Origin: JBFIHF01 sp964411125
Lineage (GTDB): Bacteria > Myxococcota_A > Bradymonadia > Bradymonadales > Bradymonadaceae
DNA length: 64,000 nucleotides
Assembly (NCBI GenBank): GCA_964411125.1
Contig: CAYPJU010000017.1
Location: forward strand, 28,640-92,639
Direction of reading: 5' to 3'
Of this stretch, positions 51,101 through 59,153 are shown one piece after another. Both the position numbers and the translations under genes were made by a program. Positions within the stretch are counted from its first letter, which is position 1; each line of letters opens with the position of its first letter. Below the pieces are notes generated by a model. That model searched no databases. It had not been told where the DNA came from and saw nothing but the letters and a program-made list of their open reading frames with translations.

Positions 51101-54100
51101 CGCGGACCTGTCGTGTGACGACAGCAACTCGTCGACCTTCGACGAATGCGTCGCAGGCGCGTGCTCCAACGTCGTCCTCTGCGGAGGGACGCCCACGAGC
51201 TGCGGGACGACCGTCTGCGAGGATTGCACGGTGATGAACGGCGATGCCTACACCGGGGTCACACAACCGTGCTGCAACTCAGGACAATCGTGCACCTGTG
51301 AAGTGTGGCAGACGTTCGACTACACCTGCACCGGCGGCATCACCTGCGAAGGCGTCCCGATCTCGAGCCAGTGGCTCGTCCCCATCGCGGCGACCTGCTC
51401 CACCTGCGACGACTCGAACATCTGCACGACCGATTCCTGCGACGTCGCGACCGGCATCTGCTCGAGCGTCGACGTCGGGTACTCCGGCTCCTGCTACGAA
51501 GGACCCGCGGGCACCGAAGGGGTCGGCACGTGCCGCGGCGGCACCGAGACGTGCGTCGCCGGGACGCTCGGCGCCTGTACCGACGTCGAGCCCACCGGCG
51601 AGACGTGTGACGGCTTCGACCAGGACTGCAACGGGATCGTCGACGACGGATCCGCCGACGCGTCGTGCCCCGTCAACCAGGGCTGCTGGAGCGGTCTGTG
51701 CGACGACGAGTGCAACACCAACGGCGACTGCGCCGCCGACGAGTACTGCTACTTCGAGAACGGCATCACGCCCGGGCGCTGCGCTCCGCAGACCGGTTCG
51801 TGCGACGACGTCGACCCCAACTGCCCCAACGGTGCGACGTGCTACGAAGGGTCCTGCACGAACACCAACTGCGGCAACGACCTCGACTGCAACATCTATT
51901 CGCGTTGCTACAACTCCGGCCGCTGCCTCAACCAACCCGACGACCGCTGCAACGGCGTCCACTGCGCCAATGGCGAGCAGTGCATCAAGGGGGCCTGCAA
52001 GAAGCCGTGCGTCGGCAACGCCGACTGCCCGATGGGTGAACAGTGCATCCAGGGGGGCTGCTTCCCCGAGCCCGACCCCTGCGACGGCATCGACTGCAAA
52101 GTCTCCGAAGTCTGCTCCGAAGGCGGCTGCCATCCCCAGTGCGCCGTCGACGCCGACTGCACCGAACCGGGTCACGTCTGCTGGGACGACTTCCGCTGCG
52201 CCCCCGCGACCGACCCCTGTTTCAACATCGAATGCGCCGAGGGCGAGATCTGCTCCGACGGTGCCTGCTTCCTCGACTGCTCCGCCGACGGGATCTGCGA
52301 CGACCCCGGCCACAAGTGCTACAGCGCCGAGCGCTGCGCCACCAACAACTGCGAACAGGTCCAGTGCTCAGAAGGGTTCACCTGCCAGGGCGGCAACTGC
52401 CAGCCCGAATGCACGAGCGACGCCGACTGCACCGGCGGCAAAGTTTGCCTCGGAGGCGTCTGCAAACTCTCCGCCTGCGCCGAGGTCGAATGCGCCGTCG
52501 GCGAGGTGTGCGACGGCGGCGTCTGCTACGTCACCTGCACGAGCGACCTCGACTGCTCGATCCTCGATCCGGGACACCTCTGCTTTGGCGGCTTCTGCAC
52601 CGACGATCCGTGCGCCGGGTTCCTCTGCCCGACCCCCGAACAGACGTGCGTGAACGGCGCCTGTTTCGACGCCTGCATGGCCCACCCCGACTGCACTGTG
52701 GTCGACGACGTCTGCTACGACATCGACGTCTGCGCGATCGACGAACCCGACCTTTGTTCTGAGATGAAGTGCCCGGCCGATCAGATCTGTGCCGGCGGAA
52801 GCTGCTTCTACGACTGCACCGACAACGCCGACTGCGCGATGTACGACGCTAGCCACTTCTGCTTCGACGGCCGCTGCGCCGCCGATGCCTGCGAGAACAT
52901 CAGTTGCCCGCTCGGCACGATCTGCGACGGCGGCACCTGCTTCCAGTACTGCGACGGCGACGCCGATTGCACCGACCCGACCCACGTCTGCTACGACAAC
53001 GCGTGCAAGGCCGGGCCTTGTGACGGCGTCACCTGCCCGACCGGGTATCTCTGCGACGGCGGCACCTGCTTCCAGTACTGCGACGGTTCGGCCGACTGCT
53101 CCGACCCCAACCACGTCTGCTACGACAACCTCTGCAAAGACCCCTGCGCCGACGTCACGTGCGGCGCCGGAGAAGTGTGCGACGGCGGGACGTGCTTCGA
53201 GTACTGCGACGGCGACGTCGACTGCTCGAACCCCAACCACATCTGTTACGACAACATCTGTGTCGACCCGGACAACCCCGAATGCGACGGACGCGTCTGC
53301 CCGATGGGCGAGGTTTGCTCCGGCGGAGTCTGCTTCACCTCGTGCCCCGACTGCGAATCGCTCCCCTACGACGCGATCTGCTATCAGGGGGCCTGCGTCC
53401 GCACCGACTGCGCTCGCTCCCCGTGCGACACCGGCGAGGTTTGCCACAACGGCGTCTGCTACGAAGACTGCTCGGGCGGTCAGCAATGCACCGACCCGAA
53501 CGCCGCCTGCTACGACAACCGCTGCGCACGAAGTGCCTGTGAAGCCCAGGCGGTCAACTTCCTCGAGGACTACGAGGACGACCACCTCTTCGAACGGCTC
53601 GGCAGCCACATGTTCGCCTGGCAGTACTCGTCGCCGCAGATGTGGCCGCGCGCTTACGAGGACCCCGGGACGAACTTCGTCGCCTGGGCCGACGTCAACG
53701 GCGGCGCCGGGGCTTCCTCCGACAACGACGCCCTCTACGCCAGAGGGGCCGCGCGTGTCGTGATCTACTTCGACGACACTACCAACGACTACATCCTCTA
53801 TCTCATCCACGGCTCGAAGGACGGATCGCAGGCCGCCGCCGAGGCGACCTACGGCATCCGCGTCAAGACGAGCTCCCCCCAGATCGTCCTCGTCGACGAC
53901 GATGCCGACCGCGAAGGAGTTCGTATCGCGACCAACGGCGGTGGTTCTTGGACCTACGTCCAGGCGCACATCACGACCGGCGCATCGGAGACGGGCGGGG
54001 TCGCCCTCGGTCGCTTCAATGCGAACGCGACGAACTGGAAGCTCGAGATTAGCGCGAGCTTCTCGGGCGGTATCGATCGTTGGGAGCTGATGAACGGCGA

Positions 54101-55490
54101 GAACGGACAGCCGATCCGCGAGCTCGATCCCGGCGAGCCTCTCATCATCGACAACAAAGAGTACGCGTCCGGTTCGCGCGAGGTGCAGCCCGACTACGGC
54201 ATCACCGCCTGCGACACCGGGCTCGACGGCGTCTGTGGGCCAGGTACCGTCTTCGCTTGCGAGGACTGGGAGCTCGTCTGTACGCAGACCGTCTATCCGT
54301 GGGACTTCGAGATCTGCGACGGCAAGGACAATACCTGCAACGGCAACGTCGACACGCTCGACTCCGAGCTGAAGTTCGCGATGGTGGAGTCTCGTCGAGG
54401 ACTGCTCGCCGACTGGCGCCCATGGCCCACCGTCGACTCGAACGAGACGGTCGCCGACTACATGAACTACACACCGCGCGGGAGCAACGGCATGGAAGGT
54501 TCCACCGACGTTCGAGCTCCCGACGGCTCCTCGGTTCAGGAGGTCGACGAAGTGAAGATGTTGATTCATCGACACATGCCGACGGGGCAGATCTCCATGC
54601 CCGTCGTGGTCGGAGCCTACAGCGAAGACGAAGACGACGTCGACGACTGGGGCGACACAGATTTCGCCATGGAGTTCCGCGGTCTCGACGATCTCCTGAA
54701 CTCCGAGTCGGACCAGGACGGCGAAGTTCGTGACATGTATGTCTGCTGGTACGACGACAGGAAGCCCGCCAACACGGGCGACGAGATTCCCCGCGAGTAC
54801 GACCGAAATGGAAACACCATGAGCGTTCAGATGGACATCGAAGACAGCGACGACGACTGGGTCGAATCCGACTCGGTCGTCATCCGACCCGACTGGCTCG
54901 AAGCCTACACCGGAAGGCCCACGGCGTTCCGATCGATCTGGCGTGGTGGGTACGACGACGACGACCGCCGATGGCGCCGCACGAGCCCGGGGCTCGGAGA
55001 GCTCCCGTTGTACCGCAACGTCAGCTTCTGGGTTCGCATCATCGCCACCAACCCCGACGAGGCATTCTGCCTCTCGGACACACAGACCGAGATGGGGTGC
55101 CGCGTCGGATACTACCAGTGCACCGCGGCGGGGATCGTATGTGGTCCGCCCGATGATGCCGCGTGCGCCGCAGGGTGCACCGACTTCGACGGTGACGGTC
55201 ACATCCTCTACGACCCGGCGTTCTGTCCCGACGGCACGGACTGCGACGATTTCGACTCCGAGAGCCATCAGGGTGCGACCGAGTACTGCAACGGCCGCGA
55301 CAACGACTGCAATGGCGTCATCGATCACCAGAGCATCCCGAGCGCCGAACAGCCCAGCTGTACGGCGGAAGAGCCCTGTGGTCCCTCCGACTGCGGTGGC
55401 AAGCTGGTCTGCGGATGTCCGCCCGGTGTCCGCGAAGAGATAGGAGACCCGGTCGACGTCTGTATCTGCGGTGAGTCCCTCACGCCCTGA
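48180..55490 (+). CDS. 2,436-residue secreted Cys-rich protein: DUF4215, LamG and EGF-like tandem modules
   Basis: The start is a GTG with GAGGGG upstream; a signal peptide ends near residue 37. Order: one DUF4215 unit at about 40-70 (C-G-D-G-I-I-D-C-D-E-T-C-D-D); a LamG/concanavalin-like domain at about 80-335; five or more DUF4215 units at about 350-595; a beta-rich stretch to about 800; MopE-like motifs (C-D-G-x-D-x-D-C) near 960 and 1145; then about 620 residues of tandem modules (about 1170-1787) built on C-P-x-G-x-x-C-D-G-G-T-C-F-x-x-C and H-V-C-Y-D-N-x-C. A beta domain follows at about 1790-2010, with further MopE motifs near 2043 and 2368. No MYXO-CTERM tag or membrane anchor is visible at the end. 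The likely role is adhesion or matrix; no catalytic site is seen. It diverges from the other giant gene with a 210-bp gap. Confidence 0.88.
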   Translation: MHSNLRGTRRVAAVLLHALLMVAGFALCSFGGVEAATAACGDGIIDCDETCDDSNTTAGDGCNAMCRIEYSSDCPTVVDGLDLIPVSYWSLDDVGPTAVDFVRAIDGTANGGVSFEAIGASGSTGSSAEFNGLDSYIEIPHDPAFFVDEGAISLWFRADALPTSGVVGLFSKDATDLDPGGGHVSIYVADTGALTLRVQPDDLGLGIRGDVCTVGAECTSGTCSSGACTDPSAKVVGPTVATGTWYHVVATFGPAGLNLYVDGNSVGTNPYTGGLGTSSGGTGNTEPIALGASTLSSVAGSVSPITGVLDGAIDEVYFFDAQLGDAQVASLYGGESCTTPGGACTTGVVTPGCGDGVLDAFREECDDANATDNDGCSSTCRIEYCGDGIVNDTGETCDDGNRVDRSYLTSYKVDGCSHLCQVEPGWTCTGEPSVCTKQTVCGDGIVDVDEVCDGGAGCSADCQRFITCGDSWIDTGEACDDANLTDGDGCSSGCAVEAGWTCSSSSSSYRPYPSTCVSTCGDGMQVGLEACDDGNVLPGDGCDEHCRVEECGDGFVKGTEQCDDNNQTAGDGCSVTCQVEPGWVCPPLPKAGKCVVETVCDPAEFRVNKAYTNYGGYVSCPFNPTLDTNADGVPDCPGSKMIVTYPNVRPFELTATDTQIFFDAVSVSPVDVVATIEFAVATVQGGSEPDMSGFTTVVSSGTASSRGDTTSSNFDLAFTADQPYSFPGGTLIVRITGEAGEVTLRRSEYAGNMYLDYDNAYPWDMVDPVYSYPEFAFRIQKGAAICAVNRLGYCDPGTTFCTPPGTDFPQNEYWCGNDGGTAQNCHESYNPAYSFWSSSSYDTYDLTAGWHCDRVRLYRRTPTCNVNSQDPGKASCSYGQGDLIDTVVTECESCFDGNPCTDDVTRTYGCYNYTIAPTSCWDGPPSQRGTGTCSDGQDFCQNPGPECIGATYASTDVCDGLDNDCDATVDDTTTADLSCDDSNSSTFDECVAGACSNVVLCGGTPTSCGTTVCEDCTVMNGDAYTGVTQPCCNSGQSCTCEVWQTFDYTCTGGITCEGVPISSQWLVPIAATCSTCDDSNICTTDSCDVATGICSSVDVGYSGSCYEGPAGTEGVGTCRGGTETCVAGTLGACTDVEPTGETCDGFDQDCNGIVDDGSADASCPVNQGCWSGLCDDECNTNGDCAADEYCYFENGITPGRCAPQTGSCDDVDPNCPNGATCYEGSCTNTNCGNDLDCNIYSRCYNSGRCLNQPDDRCNGVHCANGEQCIKGACKKPCVGNADCPMGEQCIQGGCFPEPDPCDGIDCKVSEVCSEGGCHPQCAVDADCTEPGHVCWDDFRCAPATDPCFNIECAEGEICSDGACFLDCSADGICDDPGHKCYSAERCATNNCEQVQCSEGFTCQGGNCQPECTSDADCTGGKVCLGGVCKLSACAEVECAVGEVCDGGVCYVTCTSDLDCSILDPGHLCFGGFCTDDPCAGFLCPTPEQTCVNGACFDACMAHPDCTVVDDVCYDIDVCAIDEPDLCSEMKCPADQICAGGSCFYDCTDNADCAMYDASHFCFDGRCAADACENISCPLGTICDGGTCFQYCDGDADCTDPTHVCYDNACKAGPCDGVTCPTGYLCDGGTCFQYCDGSADCSDPNHVCYDNLCKDPCADVTCGAGEVCDGGTCFEYCDGDVDCSNPNHICYDNICVDPDNPECDGRVCPMGEVCSGGVCFTSCPDCESLPYDAICYQGACVRTDCARSPCDTGEVCHNGVCYEDCSGGQQCTDPNAACYDNRCARSACEAQAVNFLEDYEDDHLFERLGSHMFAWQYSSPQMWPRAYEDPGTNFVAWADVNGGAGASSDNDALYARGAARVVIYFDDTTNDYILYLIHGSKDGSQAAAEATYGIRVKTSSPQIVLVDDDADREGVRIATNGGGSWTYVQAHITTGASETGGVALGRFNANATNWKLEISASFSGGIDRWELMNGENGQPIRELDPGEPLIIDNKEYASGSREVQPDYGITACDTGLDGVCGPGTVFACEDWELVCTQTVYPWDFEICDGKDNTCNGNVDTLDSELKFAMVESRRGLLADWRPWPTVDSNETVADYMNYTPRGSNGMEGSTDVRAPDGSSVQEVDEVKMLIHRHMPTGQISMPVVVGAYSEDEDDVDDWGDTDFAMEFRGLDDLLNSESDQDGEVRDMYVCWYDDRKPANTGDEIPREYDRNGNTMSVQMDIEDSDDDWVESDSVVIRPDWLEAYTGRPTAFRSIWRGGYDDDDRRWRRTSPGLGELPLYRNVSFWVRIIATNPDEAFCLSDTQTEMGCRVGYYQCTAAGIVCGPPDDAACAAGCTDFDGDGHILYDPAFCPDGTDCDDFDSESHQGATEYCNGRDNDCNGVIDHQSIPSAEQPSCTAEEPCGPSDCGGKLVCGCPPGVREEIGDPVDVCICGESLTP

Positions 55491-55519
55491 GTCGCATCCT
55501 CCTCAGAAGTCGTAATTCT

Positions 55520-56485
55520 ATGAATCGGGTCTTGTTCACCCTCGTCGCGGCGGGCGCTGCCGCATCGCTGACCGCCTGCGACGGGCTCAATTATGACGTC
55601 GACCAGGTGGCGCTGGCCGACGCGTCCGGGCTGTTCGACGCTACCGAACCGGTCGACACCGATCCTCCGGTCGACATGAACGCTCCAGTCGATGCCGACA
55701 TGTCGTCTGACCAGGGAGTGCCTGATACCTCGATGCCCCGCGACATGGAGCCCGACGTTTCCCGTCCGGAGGACGTCGGCGCCGACGCCACGCTCGACGT
55801 GGGAAATGACGCCGGTGATCTCGGCACCCCGCCCAGCTGCGAGGTCGAACACCCGGTCGAACCCGAGCGCTGCAACCCGCTCGCCGAAGGGGAATGCCCG
55901 TCGGGCGGTCTCTGCAACATCGCATTCGTGCAGCAGGGGCTGCGGCTCATCTGCCTGCAGCGCTCCAGTGAGGGGCCGGGGATGCTGGGCGAATCGTGCG
56001 GCGCGCCGAGCGATTGTGCCGAGCATCTGACCTGCTTCAACTGGTCGAACTACGAGCGCGATCCGCGCGGTCAGGTGTGCTCCAAGTTCTGTCGGATCGA
56101 GACCGGGGAAGGCTGTACCTCCGACGAGTTCTGCACCGGGAGTGCAGCGCTCCCGTTGGTCGAGGGATACGGCTGGTGCACACCGCGCTGTGACCCATAC
56201 GATTCTGCCGCCTGCGCGGAAGGACAGACCTGCACGATCGACTACAACTTCCCCGCCGATACGTGTGAGCCTCATTTCCGCTGCGTGCGGACGAGAAACG
56301 CCGGCGCCGAAGGCGACGCGTGCGGGGCGGGGGCGGCGGTTGCGGACTGTGCGCGGGGGCTGTCGTGCTACGAAGTGGGGGACGCAGACTATCGCTGCGT
56401 GAAGCCGTGCATGGACGACGTCGACTGCGCCGACACCGCCTGCGGCGTCGCGGCCGGCCCCTGGGGACTACGGTACTGCCAGTGA
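55520..56485 (+). CDS. Cys-rich lipoprotein with the A-C-D-G-L-x-Y-D lipobox motif
   Basis: This encodes 321 residues; the lipobox is L-T-A-C, immediately followed by D-G-L-N-Y-D-V-D. A long Asp/Met/Pro/Val linker (D-M-N-A-P-V-D-A-D-M-S-S style) runs to about residue 110. A Cys-rich region with about 24 cysteines follows, including C-x-P-L-A-E-G-E-C-P-S-G-G-L-C and C-R-I-E-T-G-E-G-C-T-S-D-E-F-C. It starts 29 bp after the giant gene. The thrombospondin-repeat lipoprotein at 59154 shares the lipobox motif and the same Cys-region style, so they are likely paralogues flanking the kinase/TPR pair. Confidence 0.8.
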   Translation: MNRVLFTLVAAGAAASLTACDGLNYDVDQVALADASGLFDATEPVDTDPPVDMNAPVDADMSSDQGVPDTSMPRDMEPDVSRPEDVGADATLDVGNDAGDLGTPPSCEVEHPVEPERCNPLAEGECPSGGLCNIAFVQQGLRLICLQRSSEGPGMLGESCGAPSDCAEHLTCFNWSNYERDPRGQVCSKFCRIETGEGCTSDEFCTGSAALPLVEGYGWCTPRCDPYDSAACAEGQTCTIDYNFPADTCEPHFRCVRTRNAGAEGDACGAGAAVADCARGLSCYEVGDADYRCVKPCMDDVDCADTACGVAAGPWGLRYCQ

Positions 56486-56567
56486 GTGCGGAACAACGCA
56501 GGTGGGGACCGAGGTTGTACCGATGTGGAGTAGGATCTGCCCGTGACAAGGCCCGAATCTTGCTCCC

Positions 56568-58283
56568 ATGTTCCATAGCGAGTACTGTTTTCTACACGTG
56601 AATCCCAAACCGTCACAGCCCCCACCGACGCCCGCCGTCGAGAAGCCGGAGCTTCGAGCGTTCCCGAAACCCGGGGATCTGTTCGAAGGACGGTACGAGA
56701 TCGACTGCCTGATCGGATCGGGGGGATTCGCCAAAGTCTACAAGGCGAAGCAGACCGACCTCGGCCGCGAGGTGGCGCTCAAGATCATGCTGCCGGCAGA
56801 GGCGCTCAAAGAGTTGATGGACGACTCCGACGGCACGGGGGGACACAAGTTGGCCGAGCGCTTCATGCAGGAGGCGCGTCTGATCGCTCGCCTGCGCGAC
56901 CCGCACACGGTGACGATGCACGATCACGGCAAGTCGAAGGACGGCCTCCTCTACATGGTGATGGAGTTCATCGACGGCGTACCGCTGTCGCGGCTCATCA
57001 AAGCTCAGGGGGCGCTCGATGCACGGCGCGTCTCCAAGATTCTTCGCCAGTGCCTGTCGAGTCTTCAGGAAGCGCACGCGTTCGGGATGCTGCACCGGGA
57101 TATCAAGCCGGGCAACATCATGATCTACGAGCACGTCGGTCGCTCCGACCAGGCAAAGCTCCTCGACTTCGGGATCGCGAAGGTGGTCGGACGACAGGCG
57201 GCGATGAAGCAGGATTTGAAGGAGGACCTCACCACCAACGGAGCGCTCCTGGGCACACCCCGTTACATGTCCCCCGAGCAGATCCGAGGCCAGGATCTGA
57301 CGCCCGCGTCGGACCTCTACAGCCTGGGGCTCGTCGCCTACGAAGCTCTGACGGGACACAAGGCGATCGAGTCGAACTCGAGCGTCATCGTCATCGGAGC
57401 GCAGCTCGACCCTCGTTCGTTCGCGGTGCCGAACCGCGGCACCATCCCTCCGGGCCTTCGGATGGTGGTGAACCGAATGCTCGAGAAGGATAGGAATCTT
57501 CGCTACCAGAGCGTCGAGGACGTCCTCGACGAGCTCGATCGGCTCGACACCGGAGCTTTCCCCGCCGCGGGACGGACCCCCACGCTCCCCCCGCCGTCCG
57601 ACGGGTCGCACGAGATGTTCGGTGACCAGCTCCCCGACATTTCGGATTCGATCGAGCCACTGGCGGTCGATAGTGCCGAGGGGGCGTACAAGACCCGCAA
57701 ACGCAATAGAACGATCGCCGCCGTCGGTATCGTCTTTGCCTGCCTCGTCGTCGGCCTCGCTATCGGGTTCGCCCTGATCGGGGGCGGTGAAGGCGACGAC
57801 GCCGACGCGGTCGCCGCGAGCGAGCCGATCGACGAAGAACCGGCCCCCACCGAAGAACCACCGCCGGCCGTCGCCGAAGAGGTCGCCGTCGCGCCCGAGG
57901 TCGTCGAGCCGCCGCGCGACGAGAGCAAACAGCTCTCCGCCGAGGCGATCACCGTCGAGACCGTGCCGAGCGGTCTCGAAGTCACGATCAATGGAAAGCC
58001 GTTCGGCACCAGCCCCCTGATGCTCTCACCCAAGGACGTCAAGTTCCCGGCGGAGTTCGAGGCAAAGCTAGAATCGGGGGAGGCGAAGCATATCCGGGTG
58101 AACTCCCCGCTGCGGCTCGTGACGCTCGACCTGACCAGCCTCCAGAAGAAGGAGCCGGTGAAGGTGGTGAGCAAGCGGACGAATCGAAAGACGAAGAAGA
58201 CGAACACCCCGACGAAGAAGAAGGAAGAGGAGCCGCCCAAGGAAGAGGCTTCTCCCTCGCTCGTACTCCCTGCATTGGACTGA
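56568..58283 (+). CDS. Membrane Ser/Thr protein kinase with extracytoplasmic PEGA domain
   Basis: This encodes 571 residues. The kinase domain occupies about 43-320: G-loop G-S-G-G-F-A at 50-55, Lys72 in V-A-L-K, H-R-D-I-K-P-G-N with catalytic Asp178, D-F-G at 200-202, and G-T-P-R-Y-M-S-P-E in the activation segment. All key residues are present. A single transmembrane helix lies at about 382-405. An acidic Pro/Glu/Ala stalk follows, then a PEGA-like beta module near 460-500 (V-P-S-G-L-E-V-T-I-N-G-K-P-F-G-T-S-P) and a Lys/Glu-rich tail. It is a cytoplasmic kinase with an outward sensor. The next gene starts three bases after its stop, implying a joint function. Confidence 0.92.
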   Translation: MFHSEYCFLHVNPKPSQPPPTPAVEKPELRAFPKPGDLFEGRYEIDCLIGSGGFAKVYKAKQTDLGREVALKIMLPAEALKELMDDSDGTGGHKLAERFMQEARLIARLRDPHTVTMHDHGKSKDGLLYMVMEFIDGVPLSRLIKAQGALDARRVSKILRQCLSSLQEAHAFGMLHRDIKPGNIMIYEHVGRSDQAKLLDFGIAKVVGRQAAMKQDLKEDLTTNGALLGTPRYMSPEQIRGQDLTPASDLYSLGLVAYEALTGHKAIESNSSVIVIGAQLDPRSFAVPNRGTIPPGLRMVVNRMLEKDRNLRYQSVEDVLDELDRLDTGAFPAAGRTPTLPPPSDGSHEMFGDQLPDISDSIEPLAVDSAEGAYKTRKRNRTIAAVGIVFACLVVGLAIGFALIGGGEGDDADAVAASEPIDEEPAPTEEPPPAVAEEVAVAPEVVEPPRDESKQLSAEAITVETVPSGLEVTINGKPFGTSPLMLSPKDVKFPAEFEAKLESGEAKHIRVNSPLRLVTLDLTSLQKKEPVKVVSKRTNRKTKKTNTPTKKKEEEPPKEEASPSLVLPALD

Positions 58284-58286
58284 CCG

Positions 58287-59081
58287 ATGAAGCGAATTCT
58301 CACGTCGCTCGCCCTGGCCGCATCGCTCGCCATCGTGGCGGCCCCCGCGACCGCGCAGCAGAAGTCCGAGACGATCCAGAAGGCCGAGGCGCACTTCCGG
58401 AAGGGCGCCGAGTACTACGCGGCCGGGGAGTATGCGAAGGCGGTCGTGGAGTTCAAGTTTGGCCACACTCTCGCGCCGAACGCGATGTTTCTCTACAACA
58501 TGTCGCTCGCTTACGAGCGCCTCGACAGCTACGAGGAGGCGGCGCAGGCGGCGACGCAGGCCGACCAGATGGGGGGGATGCCCGACGAGATCGCGCAACG
58601 AAATCGCGCCCGCATGGTGGCCTTTCGGCGGATCGTCGCGGCGGGGGAAGCAGCCGAAGACTTCGAACGCCTCAACGCCGCCGTGGTGGAGAACGAAGTC
58701 GAGGAACCCGAGGAGACGGCCAGGCTCGTGGAGACCCGGAGCGACGGTGTGAACACCGTGGGCTTCATCGGGCTCGGACTCACCGCCGTGGGCGGCGGCC
58801 TCGCTCTCGCCGGGTTGATGACCAATCAATCACTCGACGAGGACATCGCGACCTACGAGTCGGCGGCGGCGTCGGGTGACCGTGCGACGTACGACACGAC
58901 GCGAGAGACCATCGTCGGGAAACAGCAGCGCGGGAAGGTATTCTACGCCGCGGGCGCGGGACTCGCCGGCATCGGCCTTTTCCTGTTCGTTGCGGACGCC
59001 TTCATCGGTACCGAAGAGGTGGTGGTGGGTTATCTACCCGCCCCGGGCGGTGGGACCGTCAGCGCAGCGTTTCAGTTCTGA
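58287..59081 (+). CDS. Secreted/membrane TPR protein paired with the kinase
   Basis: This encodes 264 residues with a signal peptide (ends A-T-A). Two TPR-like units lie at about 28-95 (A-E-A-H-F-R-K-G-A-E-Y-Y-A-A-G-E-Y and N-M-S-L-A-Y-E-R-L). Two hydrophobic segments flank a charged linker: about 152-172 (V-G-F-I-G-L-G-L-T-A-V-G-G-G-L-A-L) and about 215-235 (Y-A-A-G-A-G-L-A-G-I-G-L-F-L-F). The chain ends in a short beta-like tail with terminal Phe. Proteins of this layout often follow PEGA kinases in Myxococcota; a periplasmic partner of the kinase sensor is the obvious inference. Confidence 0.8.
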   Translation: MKRILTSLALAASLAIVAAPATAQQKSETIQKAEAHFRKGAEYYAAGEYAKAVVEFKFGHTLAPNAMFLYNMSLAYERLDSYEEAAQAATQADQMGGMPDEIAQRNRARMVAFRRIVAAGEAAEDFERLNAAVVENEVEEPEETARLVETRSDGVNTVGFIGLGLTAVGGGLALAGLMTNQSLDEDIATYESAAASGDRATYDTTRETIVGKQQRGKVFYAAGAGLAGIGLFLFVADAFIGTEEVVVGYLPAPGGGTVSAAFQF

Positions 59082-59153
59082 GCCACGCCCAAGAACACTT
59101 GGACGGGGCCCGGTTCTCACCTACACTTGGCGTCTCTCGGACACGAGCAAACC

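Noticed and set aside
52368..55328. A 986-codon minus-strand open frame opposite the Cys-rich giant
   Set aside because: An antisense shadow of repetitive GC-rich codons with no recognisable motif. The plus strand has regular cysteine spacing.
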